A stretch of DNA of 64,000 nt from Certhia americana (lineage: Eukaryota > Chordata > Aves > Passeriformes > Certhiidae): positions 682,001 to 746,000 of the forward strand of contig JAGMWU010000040.1 of NCBI GenBank assembly GCA_018697195.1, written 5' to 3'. Every line of letters begins with the position of its first letter. Position 1 is the stretch's first letter. Under the pieces are notes generated by a model. That model was not told the DNA's origin. It worked only from the letters and a program-made list of their open reading frames with translations, and did not search any database. The translations under genes and the position numbers were made by a program. Below are positions 34,755 through 47,608 of the stretch, piece after piece.

Positions 34755-34874
34755 AAAAAAATAAAAAAGTATACTCATAAAAGAACAATGACAGTGCTAG
34801 CAGGCAAATTCCCGTGTCAGAAGTGTGAGATGTACTTTACTGACACTGATGAGATAGAAGAACACAGAAATTGA
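34755..34874 (+). other. Short C2H2 zinc-finger-like reading frame
   Basis: An open frame (first ATG 34788, stop TGA 34872-34874) encodes GKFPCQKCEMYF followed by TDTDEIEEHRN and the stop. This fits the C2H2 finger spacing C-x2-C-x3-F-x5-(L/I)-x2-H, preceded by a linker-like G-K-F-P. The second zinc-binding His, expected a few residues after the first, is missing because the frame stops. In the next frame upstream (34572-34754) the words FSNKPVLNQHILH look faintly finger-like. It may be a decayed zinc-finger gene fragment, a real terminal or internal exon of an unrecognised gene, or chance. There is no good polypyrimidine tract before a splice acceptor. I cannot name a parent gene. Confidence 0.22.
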
Positions 34875-35972
34875 GTGACCATAACCCAACGCAACCCAGA
34901 ACCATCAGTTTTTGTCTGTATTTCTGTTTATGGTGTGACCTGTCTGCCAGGTACATCTCCTGTCCCAGAGCTTCCTGGTTCAGAGCTGCCCTTCTCCTCT
35001 GGTTCTTGGGCATGCCAGATGTCAATACTCTGAGGAGTGTGATAGAACACCCTGAACATCTCTCTGCCTCAGTATTTCTGTGTCTGTTGGGACTCACAGT
35101 AAATTTAGAGGTTTGGTTTCCAAATATCTTCTAAGCAAAGAAATGCAGCCTGCTTTTAACCACACAAGTCAACTAGAAAAAAGCAAACAAAGTGCTATAA
35201 AAAATGTGTACTTTTTCAAATCATTCCTTGTTAAATAATTAATAAATATTTTAATATTTAATTGCACTTTTTTTAAAAAAAATAATTTAACAGGAAAGTT
35301 ACAGAAATTATAATGCTCTACCTAGCAGCAAAAATGTGTTAATTTTCTTAGCAGGTATATCCCACTAATGGAATATTTTCACAGCATTACCATATCAGCA
35401 TGTTAATACCATTTGCAGAATTCAATAAGAGTTAATGAGAACAATAATTATTTGAGAGTGAATGTTGCTTTGGGCTTTATTATTCCTTTCTTGTAATGCA
35501 GAGTTCTTTGTTTTGGACTCTGTATAATGGTAAACTGACTACCTCACCAAGTAATTGAATTTCTCTTATTACACACACACGCACACAACCCCCACAAAGA
35601 GCCTGTGATACAATGCTTTTCTCCTCCTTGCTAAATCACTCAAATTATTTGTGGCAATAAGTCAGATCCTACTTTCAAGAACTGCTGAAACTCAGTGCAA
35701 TGTCCATAAATACTGGTAGATATTTTTCATTTTCAAAAGGTTTCTGTAATCGAGATTATTTGCCCCATTGACCGCACACTCAAGCAGACTAAAGGCTTAT
35801 AGAATCAATTAGAAAAAATAATCCCATTAAGTCTTGAACTTAATAATAAACTGGTACAAAATTAACATTATGGTCATTAAACTTATTTAATTAAATTTAA
35901 TCGAGCTCTCACATTATTATGGCTACAGTAAACTAACTACCCACATTGCCTTGTCCCTCCTTCCAACCCACA

Positions 35973-36126
35973 CCAGGAGAAAAGACAAGAAAGAGATAAA
36001 GGAGGAGAAGAATTAAGAAAAAAGGGAAAAAAAAACAAAACAAAACAAAACAAAAAAAAAAAAAAAAAAGAATTAATAAAAAAGAGAAAAAAAAAAAAAA
36101 AAAAAGAAAGGAAAGAGACAAAAAAG
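35973..36126 (+). repeat. Long A/G-rich purine tract with (CAAAA)n core
   Basis: About 150 bp almost free of pyrimidines. GA-rich sequence comes first, then about four CAAAA units near 36034-36055, an A run, and a second A run of 19 near 36087-36105. The phenylalanine-rich minus-strand frame over it is a translation of the repeat. Confidence 0.93.
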
Positions 36127-36998
36127 TCAGATTTTATCAGAGGTAGACTGATTAAAAAAGTAGTTCAAAAGACCCTCATATCAGAGCTGGACCTCATGAA
36201 ATCAGAGTGGAACATTTACAAGAAAGAGGAAAACATCTTAGGGCAATATCCCTAACCTCTTGAACGACCTGGGAGTTCTAAATCCTAATTTCTATTTTAT
36301 GCTGTTTTATCACTAACATGGAATTATTTGTGTTTAGGGCATCTTCACAGTCCTGTGGCAAACAAATAATTTAATGCTAAATCAGTAAAGAAACTAGTAA
36401 AAAACTACTGTGTGACAGGTGTATAAAATACGACCCAGCAGCTTCTTTTTTTAAGGGTTTCCTCACTGTGTGTTTGAAATGGGCCTAATTTTACCTTTGA
36501 GAAATCTGCAACACACCAGGTTATAAATTATAGTTAGAAGTGCAAAAGTCTGTCCATTCTGAAATAAAATTTTGTTATAAAGTATCATTAAGTCAGGATT
36601 CACTTTTGCCAAAGCTGTGTAGATTCTCTAACGAGACTACATTTAAAGGCAGAGATCTTATGTACCGTAGTGCTGAGGTATGATTTTCAATTTTAGTGGC
36701 ATTTCCACTGAACTAAGTCAACAAGGAAAACTCTTGTATGTTAGTAGCTTCACCTCTGCACTGCCAGGAAGAAAACATAGGCTTCATTTCCTTCCTGGGT
36801 TAATTCTTTACATAAAAAAAGATTATTTACTAACACTAATTATGCAGTCTGAGCCTTCCCCTTTCTAGCCAGGAGCTTGGCTGGGATGCTGCCAGTAGTA
36901 GCATCTATATACTTTTCCACAGAAACAGTCTGCTTCACAGGAAAGTTCAACTAGATTCAAGTGTCTGTTTTACACATTTTCCATCAAATAATATCTGG

Positions 36999-37002
<4 letters not shown>

Positions 37003-37029
<27 letters not shown>
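37003..37029 (-). repeat. Poly(T) run of 27
   Basis: Twenty-seven consecutive T in unique sequence. No retroelement body is recognised next to it. Confidence 0.92.
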
Positions 37030-37035
<6 letters not shown>

Positions 37036-38399
37036 GACATGTCAATGCAGTGTTTCACAGCAGTTACAGACAAATTACCTCATGCCTTCAGTCTTCTAAG
37101 GAAAGACAATGATGTCTTCTGGAACATGTAAATTGTGGGGCATAAATGATATAGATAAATGGAATCATTAGGCACTAAAATAAGAATCCTCTGAGATATA
37201 CCATGACATCAATACCGAATCCAAATACTAAAGATTAATACCAAAATACTAAGGCTTGATTTTTCACCAGAGGTTCAGACATTTCCAAGGAGAGAAAAGC
37301 CCCGCTTTCAAACAGTTCAAATCATCAAGATTTATAACATTTAGAATGGATCCCAGCAGATCTTAGTGCAAGACTCTCCACTAGAACTTTCACCTTGCCC
37401 AAGCATCTTAAGGATCACTGGAGATGTCTCTCAAAGTCTTTGCAGTAAAATGTTTGTTCAATCCTTGGATTTTTTTTGTTGTGATTCATTTGAAGTCCAT
37501 AAATACCACAACTTCTGCTATATCAAACTTCACTGAATCACTTTGATATTTCTAAAGTTTAATATTTAGACTAAATGCTTTCCCATAGTAAATTCTTAAT
37601 ATAAAACAAAGATGTGGCTGCAATTTCTATCAGAAGCTTAATATTTTTTCCTCAATTTCAAGATATCATGAAATACCAGACCCTAAATAGAAAGGTATAC
37701 TTAGCAATTAAGAAAAATTTAAAATCAGGAGAATTAAAGTTTGACTCTTCCTTTTAGACTGAAAAAGTTATGATAACATTTTGCTGGCTGCTAGGTACCA
37801 TTGTCAAAAATGTCAGAGAGGTGCAGATTCAGAGGCTGTCACCCTAATGAAAATAACTTGACTCAGTGACTGAAAGACTTGTCATTCTAGTGGAAAGGCA
37901 AAGAAAGGCTATTATTTTTGCAACCAGAAAATCAAATTTATACAGAAATGTGGATAAAGACTTTTGTTGTTAATATTCTTTACCCCTTGAAATGCCCAGA
38001 ACCATTAACAGTCAACAACTTTTCAATTACCTGTAGAAAACTGCACCATCACAAAACAGTCTGGAAGCTCTAAATACATGTAATCAGATTTAATGAAGCT
38101 CACTAATTCCTTTCACAACAGAAGCAGAAAAATTGCTTTACAAGTAAAAAGTCTTGGTTTCAAACTGATGAATACCCTGTCCTAAAAGCAAGTGTAAGTC
38201 TTTTCCTAACTGAAATCAGCTTTTATATTATATATTTTTGTGAATGACTTGTTTCCACTTTTCCTTTCTCTTTAGGGTACCAGTGTGACTAAGATGGGGA
38301 AAAATAATGAAAAATAACCAAAGCATAACTTGAAATCAACATATAGAGTGAACCAAAATGTCACACTTATGAATATTTATAAGATAGGATTTCCATTAT

Positions 38400-38650
38400 C
38401 TGTTCAGCATTGAATAGCGCATGTTATTCTTATTAATGTTTCATAAACATTTGTACAGAAAAAAATATGCTTTATTTTTCTTCTAAGTATTAAGTAGAAT
38501 TATAGCAGCATCTGCTTTCAACAGTTGAGTGCACAAGCTATTCATGCCCTGTCGTAAATTCCATGATGCATTAAGATGCCATTAGATGTACCTTCTGTGG
38601 TTGTCTGCTCATTTACATACCTTGTAAATCATCACGTAAAAATCAAGTGA
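38400..38650. promoter_or_regulatory. Candidate conserved non-coding element
   Basis: Non-repetitive block with GCATGTTATTC, TTAATGTTTCATAAACATTTG (forkhead-like), CCATGATGCATTAAGATGCC, GCTCATTTACATACC and AATCATCACGTAAA words. The regulatory reading is inference from motif texture. Confidence 0.18.
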
Positions 38651-38924
38651 ACTAGGGAGTAATCACCTGCACTCTTCCCTTCTGCCACAGAATCCAGTGC
38701 CATCCACATCTTCCTCCATCAGGATCATCACAATTAAACATAAAGTCAATTATGTCAAAGGTAAGAAACTTAATTGCTAAAGGCAATTTCAGCTACATTT
38801 TTTGAACAAGTCCATTTTCTATAAAAAAAATTAGAAAGCCAAGCCATTTAGGCAAGCCAGAAGGCCTAAGCATAGTTGGTGAGCCCTTTCTCCTCAAGGA
38901 TCCTCCATTGGATCCAAGTGTGCA

Positions 38925-38955
38925 AAATAAATAAACAAACAAACAAATAAATAAC
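38925..38955 (+). repeat. (AAAT/AAAC)n tetranucleotide repeat
   Basis: About 30 bp alternating AAAT and AAAC tetramers, with an AAAC core between AAAT ends. Confidence 0.93.
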
Positions 38956-41900
38956 CCTTGAGGAATGAAAATAAATTAAAACAAAATCCTGTCTCTTTGT
39001 GGTCTTTCATTCTCACACACAGTCTTTAGCAAGCTTCCTATGTGGCCTCTGTACTTGAGCAAAATAGTGAAGAAGAATATTTCAACTTTTGCAGAACTAG
39101 AACATACTGGAGAAGAACGTCTCCTTTTTTGTAATTATTTTTATTTCATTAGTGTTCTAAGTACTGTTCCTTCACTGTATGCACTGATTTAGTTTCTCCA
39201 AGCCAATTTTTAAAGAGATGCCTGGAAAATGTTTACTTTTATGAAAACCAAGCCGTTTCCTGCATTGGCTGGCAAGGTAGTTTTGTCAGTGTTGCAGCTG
39301 TAGCTCCACTGACTGCAGACTCTGTCTCCCTCACCACTCTGATGATTCCACCTCTAATGGTCAGGAGCTTGGAAACAGGCATCTGCACCTGGGTACCAGA
39401 GCTGGCAAAGTAATGCGCTGCTGGCAGAACACCCACTAGGTTTCATTGTTTCCCCTCCAACATCTAAACATTTCAGTCCCTGTAAATTAGTCAGATCCGC
39501 TTTCTCTGAATTTAGCAATTACTTCCACCCATTTCTTAAGAGCTTTCCTCTTTCTAAGAAGCCAGACAAAAATATTTACCCCATGGAAACATTGCCCGAT
39601 ACCTTTATTGTGTCAGAGTGTCCTTGAAAGGGAACAAGCCTGGTGAACTGCAAGGCCTGAAGTCAGCAACAAAGGAAGGCTGGAGACGAGCTCTGGAGGG
39701 TGGGAGGAAGGGAAGGAGAGAGAATAGTAAACACTACTGAGTGCACATATGCATCCAAGGTGAACTGCAAGACTGCCAGAGGTAACTAATTTATTTCATT
39801 TTGAGTCTGTCAACTTCCACTGGAAAAATATTTTTTAAACTTAAGAAAATGAAATAATCCTTGATTTTAGTGTCAGGCTTTCACCTAGCACACACAACTC
39901 CCTTGCTATGAGAAAGTAGCCCATGGGACTTCTTAGCATCCTTTTCAAAGTAACAGCTTCTGAAAATAATCAGATCACAGGGTTTTTTTCCCACAGAAGG
40001 AGAATAAAAAAGGGGGAGGAGGGAAGCTAATAAATAATATGAAGTTTCTTGCATTTAGTGACAAACGAAAAAAAGCAAGCCCTTTGTAACTGATGCTTTC
40101 TCCTTGCCTGTCATCTGTGTTTATACCATATCTATCAGTCTTTGCAACCCTCAGTCCTTGAACTCCTTCTGCAAGCAATAAAGAGAAGCATCTACCATGT
40201 GCTTCATTACCAAACACCAAGACTCTTCTCTTTCTTTGCCTTTCAAGAAATAGGGGGGGAGGGTGAATTGTCTTCTGAAAATTAGAGGAAACATATGTTG
40301 AATTTGGGGTGATAGGTCTGCTATAAACATAAGGGTACAGGGAAGACACCTCACAGATGAAATAGGAACAGTTCTCTTGTTTCAATTGAGCACACCAATG
40401 CCCAGCAAATTTTGCTGGAGAGCTCCTTTCCAGCCAGCTCCTCACACAGAAGTGTGAGGTTTGAGTGGAACAGGGCACCCTGAAAAGCCCAGGTAGACAA
40501 CGGGAACCCCACTTTTACAGATATCTCTTGGCATATCAGTGGTTGATAAATAACAATTTTCAGTTCTATTAGTACAATATTACTGAGGAAAGCTTTGTCG
40601 GCCCAGCAACAATGGGATCACAGGTAGCAGTGACAAGACAACAGCTTTGGGTGCCACCACAGTCACAACAGGAACAACTGCTACTCCCTCTGAGCTGCCA
40701 CACAGTTCTGAGTGGACGAGTTGGATGGAGCAATTATTCTCCCACAGATTATTCTGGGTCACTGTGTCCATGAGGGAAAACCCTGTGTTGGCCAGCTGGC
40801 TGCCTCTGTGCTGCTCCTCACCCTCATTGCCCACACACTTATCATCTAGAAACAGAGGCCATCATTGTGCTGCTGAGAATGTAGCTTGGGAAAAGCTGTT
40901 ATAAATACTTAAACCCTTTTCACATCTTCTAATTCCATTTTTACCAGCCTCTCTCAACAGTGTACAGATCAGCCAGCACTGCCAAAGCTTAACTGCTATT
41001 TTTTCAGCGATTGCTGCTACTGACCTTTATTTTCTCATTTAGGAAAATATTGAGGTTGCCTGTTGACCCCATTGCTTTTTAGTCTGGAACCACTGTTTGC
41101 ATTGGAAGAAGCTCTTTGTGATGCTGAGTGGAAGCAGAGCACTGAAGGCACTGGAAAATTAGAGCATACATTTGTTACTTAGAGCAGGGGCTGTGGTAAA
41201 TTCAGCCCCTTCTGTCATGACAGTGTCTCTATGCACTTGGTGTTGCAGACTCTTACTGTAGTCACACAGCTCAGAATGTTTAAAAATAAGTTTTCATCCT
41301 AATTTAAATTCCAAGAACTAGCTAGTCTCCACTGAGAAAGTCTTCAGCTTCATGTTCTATGAGGCAATCCTCCCTTCCTAATGCTGTAAGCATCTCCAAA
41401 TATTCATTCATAAGAAGATTAACAATAATCTCAGTATCAGTCAGACTAGATGTTTTAGTCCTAGCTGAAAACCTACACCCTTGCCAGTGCTTATACCTGC
41501 TGAGTTCAGTCCTTTTCAGTCAAAGGCTACAAAGACAGAGCAATCTGCCTGTGTGGGTTCATTTCCAGCAAACTAATCCCAGAAATTATCACATTACATT
41601 TCCAGCTCTCTAAGGAAAACCTGCCAATGTGCATAAATAATTTTAAAATCCAAGAACAATGCTCGAGTCATCTCTTTTTCTACCCATAATTCATCCAGCA
41701 CAGTCTGACCATGGTCCGTGACTCATGCTGCCATGAACTACCACTGCGTAAATAAGTGATGATTCCTCTAAGCAGATGGAAAATGTAAGTGAATGAAGAA
41801 GCAAAGCCTAATATTTGACATCTAAAAATCTACAACTTTGTAAATGAAATTTATATGCATATCTATTTATACAAACTGTATCTCTTCATCTCTCTAACTT

Positions 41901-43840
41901 CAGAGATTCTTTTTGGTACTGAATGGGTAGTCTGGCCTACATGGGTAATTAAAGAAATAATTGTTTGTTACTTCTGGTTTTTTTCCTCCGAGAAGACTAA
42001 TACATGTTTTGCAACAGACATACTATACCACTAAGAGAAGAATTTGTCATCAGCTTTTTGTTTTCTTAGACAAAGAAGCCAAAATAATTACTCAAAGGAG
42101 AACTGAAACAAACTAGTTCAAATCTGAAACCAAACCGAAAGCTTTTAACTCAACCAAAACTTAATTTCATGCATATTCTTCCCAGGTGGATTTTGAGTAA
42201 ACAAAAAAATTCCATTGGTTTTTTATTTTTAAAGGCTTTTCCTACTCCCAGTCAGCTTTTTTCTCATAATAGGAAAGGGAAAAAACTCCCAGAAACAACA
42301 GAGATACTGTGTGCTTGTAAAGTTATATTCTTGAGGGAAATGGAACTTTCTCATGAACATTTTCACCTCTTCAAAAGGAATAATGTTTTGTTAAGAAAAA
42401 GAAGAGGCAGACAAGTGTTACAAAAGGTACTTTAAGCATATCTCAGTCATATTTATGACTCTGAAATGTGTGCTATTCCAGTACTTCCTGCTCTGTTACA
42501 TTATTCAGCTGCCAACTGTCCTGTATTTCATATCCTTTACAGACATTTAACACAAAGTACACTTCATTCTGGCATTGAATATTCCTTTTTTACTTTCATA
42601 CTCACATATCATCGCTATTGCTTCCCAATTCATCCAGTTATTTGACTAATGCGAGTAACGACAACATTGAAGAGAGGAGCTTTATGTAGCTACTAATTTA
42701 CTTTGCCCATCACTGGATTCACTCAATACCATGGTTTTTGTTACACATTTCCCTTGGGAAGTCCCCACTAGACATTATGTAAAAGTGGATATTCCATGTA
42801 ATGCTTCTTTTCAATTATTTCATGTTCTTTTTTTTTTTTCTTTTTTTCCCTCTATTCCTTTCAAACTTCTTTCTACCATTTCCAGCTCTCTTCTTTTTTT
42901 TTTTTCAGTCCTCAAGCTAACATGGTTTGACAGGACTGACGTGAACCCTGGGAGCTGCTGTCCACTTCTGCAGGTAGCCAGAGCCAAGTAGAATGCCTTT
43001 AAAAAAATAAAAAAAAATAAAATATCTCTCTCAACATCCTAAAGTGGCTTCCTGTTCCTCTGTCCTTTCCTTTCATGCCACCAATCTGTAATCAAAATGA
43101 GAAAATATCCTTGTTACAGGATATGCAGAAATGCTCTGACCATAAGTTCAGCTATAGAGAAGCTGTCTTAGGTTTGACTGGACAAATACTGTGTTTCATA
43201 TCAGGCTTGATTTTTTTTATGGCATAAGCACAGAGGGTCAAATCTGTCATTTTAATATGGAAAGCCATTGTGCATGACACACAGACACAGACACACAAAC
43301 ACAGATGGTATAAAAATAAACGTTGCAGCTATATGAAGCTTTACTCTCTAAGCAAACCCCTCTCTCAAGGTTATATTTGCACTGTTGCGATCTGAAATAA
43401 AACATCTATCATACATCTTCTGTAATACTAGCATAGCAGCATTCACTTCAGAAGTAACTAATTTAATTATAATAATAACAGTAAGTTGAAAAGTTCTGAC
43501 CGCCAGTCAGAATTCTCCTGAAGCCACTCAAACTGCTTGATTGAATAAACAAACAAACTGCCTGTTCCTTCCCTCTGCTTCTCTCTGCCAAAACTACAAA
43601 CCAGATAAACACATTTCTGAGTAGCCATTTGAATTTTACCAATTCCAGAGCCTATTTCAGAAAATCTGAATGTTCTATTAAAAAAATACTATTTGTTGTG
43701 GTATGGCTTTTGCCAAATTCCTCCCCTACTAGAACTCGAGCTAAACATTATACCAGATTCTTACTGTGGTCTGGGTATGAGGAATATTTATTACTCCTCC
43801 AGAAATTCGAAGTGGATAAAATCTTGTTTCAAATTATATT

Positions 43841-43846
<6 letters not shown>

Positions 43847-43884
<38 letters not shown>
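43847..43884 (+). repeat. (TA)19 microsatellite
   Basis: Thirty-eight bases of uninterrupted TA flanked by further AT-rich sequence. A likely polymorphic marker; cruciform-prone. Confidence 0.96.
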
Positions 43885-43888
<4 letters not shown>

Positions 43889-44809
43889 TTATATTCAAAT
43901 TTTCATTGATTTCCAGTATAATTCTTGAAACTTAAAACAGTGTGAGCTGCCTTTCTGCACCTGCCTCAAAATGTTTTAGGAAAATTCTGTTGTTAAACCC
44001 TATATTACTGCCACGTTAGGAAAGTGTAATGAAAATAAACCTTGAAAAGTGCAGGAGAGATAACCTGGAAATAGGAAATGGACCAAGAGAAAGTTCATGT
44101 ATTATTCAGTTAGAGTACAAACCTTGGGTTGGTGGCTACTGAGATTGCAAACAACCACAGCATAGTCTGGAATCTACCAGGAAAATGCCTTTCACTGTAC
44201 CTAGTCCTAAATTCTGTAAGCAGAGAAAAAAAACACAGGAGAGATGAAAACCAGCTACAAAGCCTACTGGGTAGGAAAGCATGTGTTTCTATTTTCCAAA
44301 TTATATCTTCAACACAGAGCTGGCTTCCACCTTCTGTCAGCAAATGTTTTCTTTATTTTAAATTGAGAGGCAGTCTGTGTGAGAGAGGATGACATTTTAC
44401 TGGAGCATCAAGTTTCTATAGCCCTAATTAAATTTAGACCTTTAATCTCTCGTATTTTCAGTCATAGCTGGCCAGATAGCCCTAAGAGAAAGCTGTTAGA
44501 ATACTAATGTCTTGGCCACCAAGTTTATCATGACTTCATAAACCCACATAGAAAAAAGAGAGCTTCAATACATTATAAAATTCTGGGTTAAATCAAATGT
44601 TTTCAAAAGGCCTATTTAGGATAATTCACCTGGATTACGATCCTGCTTTTTAATCAATGGATTCTCAATTTACATCCACATGCAGTTATTTACTAGAGTA
44701 CTGACTTGTGCAATATTACCAGGTACAGCACTGCCAGTTTGATCCATTCAGCCCAAATATTCCTGGAAGCACTCATGTCTAGCAATGGGATCCACCAAAG
44801 CCTGCTCAG

Positions 44810-44824
44810 CTGCTGCTGCTGCTG
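44810..44824 (+). repeat. (CTG)5 trinucleotide repeat
   Basis: Five perfect CTG units, followed by CCCTGCTG. Short, with no sign of expansion. Confidence 0.9.
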
Positions 44825-47554
44825 CCCTGCTGTGAGTGACACTTGAGTCCATGAGATTTCCCCACCAATCTTGCTCCTCTCTGTGCCCCTCCAAGAGATT
44901 CAAAGAGGATTAAAAGTGGACTTTAAAAGTTCTGATCTTTTCTTCATAAACTTTTCCAAAGTTATCTTTTATCTGGCTTTAGCAATAATAGGAATAGTCC
45001 ATGGATAAGGGAACAGAAGGTTGGTGACCCAGGGTTATGTTTGTTTTGTGTATAGATGTTCAGAATTTTCCCAATTAAATGTTGGCTTTAATTATGCCAT
45101 CCATCCTCAGCTGGAAGACAGTAGTAATTTATCAAGATATTTCAATAGATGATGTATTCTGCGCGATATCATAATCACACACATTCAACTGGTGCAATTT
45201 GAAGACATAAATGATTAAAAAAAAAAAAATTTATACACATTTAATATTTAAAAATCCCTGTTTTTTTAAATATGTACTCTAAGCTGCATCTTAGGTTTAT
45301 TACATTACATAACCTTCCCTGTTTCAACTTGGAGGAATTTAAAAACAAAAAAAAAGAAATCACCACCTACATACTAGAGATTGGGTGAAATTTACAATTT
45401 TCCAATATTTGCTGAAAATTTACCGAAAGGCCACATGGTTTAGAAGGAAAAAAGCAAACCACTCCAGTTACAATAAGAGTGTGTGAGTAATTATATAGGT
45501 TATTCCCTAATGCAAACAGAACAAAAAAGTCCTGCTTTAACTGTGTATTCAGAGCAATTAAGAATATATAATGGTACATCCCAAACAGAACAGAAACATT
45601 GCATTTTTTACAGATTCTTGCACTCCAGACTCCTTACTTTCCATTATTCACATTCTGGTTGAAGTCTATAACAGCTCTGGAGATGGATTTCATTAATGTG
45701 ATCTTCATTACTTGACTTCTCCTTCTAAGTCCTCCCTGCTCATTAGCTCTGAGAGCCAGGGCTCGTTAATGGCCCAGCAGTCATATGGTAGATCAATAAC
45801 ATAATAAGGGCAAAACTTTAAGTGCAGAGGGAAGAGTAGAGAAAGAAGGAGAGAAACATTTCAGAATTTACATTTGTTCCTCCCCTGGTAACAGATGTGA
45901 ACCAAATTCTAGCAATGTGAACAGGGAGTTCTGGATCAGGTCCTAAAGCCTACACAAAATTCCGGTTGGATTAGATGATTATTTCAGTTTTAAATCCTGG
46001 TGTTCATTCTAACCCTTCTCAGCAGCTGGCAGCAATCCTCATGGCTTCTAAGGTTGGATAAATGCAAGCTGCCATAAAAATCTGGTTTAAAGCCATGACC
46101 AATCATGATGTGTTGGATACTACAAGACCCTGGTTTAGTACCAACTCTTTTCACAAAGAATCCTTTCTGCTGAGGAATTTGGATGAAAGGTCATTTTTAT
46201 GATTTCAGTGGGAGTTAGATGTGCCAAATGATTTGACAGCCTGCATCACAGTGTCTGCTAAGCTGCATGATAATACTAAAGATATGATGATAATGGTCCA
46301 CAACAGCGTACATTAGCATATTTTTCTGATCTGAGAGGCCTCCAACAAGCAGTTATCAGTCAGAAAAATGGTGCAGGGTTAAATCCTTAAATATCTCCTA
46401 GGTCAAGAATCTCTGTCTTTCCTACAATACAGAATATTTTGATTGCATGCAATCAACACCATGAAAATGAATGCAACTGTAGCACATTTATGGTATCTTT
46501 CACCTCCCTGGACTAGACAATGTTAGTATGATCTGGGCACATTTGTCATATTTGTTGTCCTTTTCAGCCTCCAAAATCAGAAGCCATATCAGAAGAAACC
46601 CCATGAGTCTCTAAGTAAATGCAGGGAACTCTCCTGCAGCAGCCAGCTTTAATGAGGTATTGCAACATCAGCCTGTGTATTTCAAAAGCAAGAAATCCAC
46701 GAGCTTTCTGAAAAACAACACCCTCATCCCATTCTCAGCAGTGCTACAGCCTCACATGTATCATCTGGCTTTTAAGTTTTTCTGGAAGGATGCCGTTTGA
46801 CCTAACCCACTGGAGGTAAATCATTATATGATTTAATAGGCACAAGTGCTTGTTAAAAGCTTTGCCTGAGCAGCCAGGCTTGCATCCACAGCAAACATAT
46901 CCTGTGCTATTCTAAATATTCATTTTTCCAAGTATTGCTTACTCTAAGTTCCCTGTTGGTTTTGACTTAATTACCTTTCTGTGAGCATCATGCAGTTTTA
47001 AAAAGAAAAAAAAAAGACATTAGACTTAGAGCACCCCTCCGAGTGGGATTTTCCCCCATCATAGGGTTTACTACAGCTTTGCTGTATCCAGCACCCAGAG
47101 TGGTGGGTGTCTCATTGGCACCTGTGCACAGAGGCTGCTCCTGGCAAAGGGAACTTTTCTTCCTTAATCCACACCATTCTATCCTCTTCAGCTGCCTCTT
47201 CTGAACTCCTCTCTGAATTCTTACAGATTCACCCAAGGGCAGTAGTTCATGCTCTGCTTAAGTGATTTATTTTTCTTCCAACAGATCTAGATTTTCATGG
47301 GATTTTTAAAGTCAGCTTGGTTTTAATCAGGACTAATAACCTTCAAATAGTATTTTCTAAAATATGCATTTACTGACTCTTTAAAGCCATGTATAATTAG
47401 AAATATTTCTGCTTTCAATATATATAGCACTTTTTAGTATCCCCTCATTTCTGGAGGAAATGTGCATTAATTAATAATTTTTAAATAAAATCAGGATTTC
47501 TCTGCTATAAAGAATTGCAAAGAACTCTTGGGCTCTTGTTTATGAAATATGTGT

Positions 47555-47608
47555 TTTAGTATTGATATTGTATTTAGTATTGATATTGATTTAATATTGA
47601 TATTAATT
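47555..47608 (+). repeat. Imperfect ATTGATAT repeat
   Basis: Words TAGTATTGATATTG, TAGTATTGATATTGA and TTAATATTGATATTAA follow in tandem with a period of about 18-20 bp and shorter sub-repeats. Confidence 0.8.

Noticed and set aside
39975..40478. 167-codon minus-strand ORF, the longest in the window
   Set aside because: No recognisable domain, no repeat of conserved residues and a proline/phenylalanine-rich end produced by low-complexity DNA. This length is possible by chance in 64 kb, and no splice or promoter context supports it.
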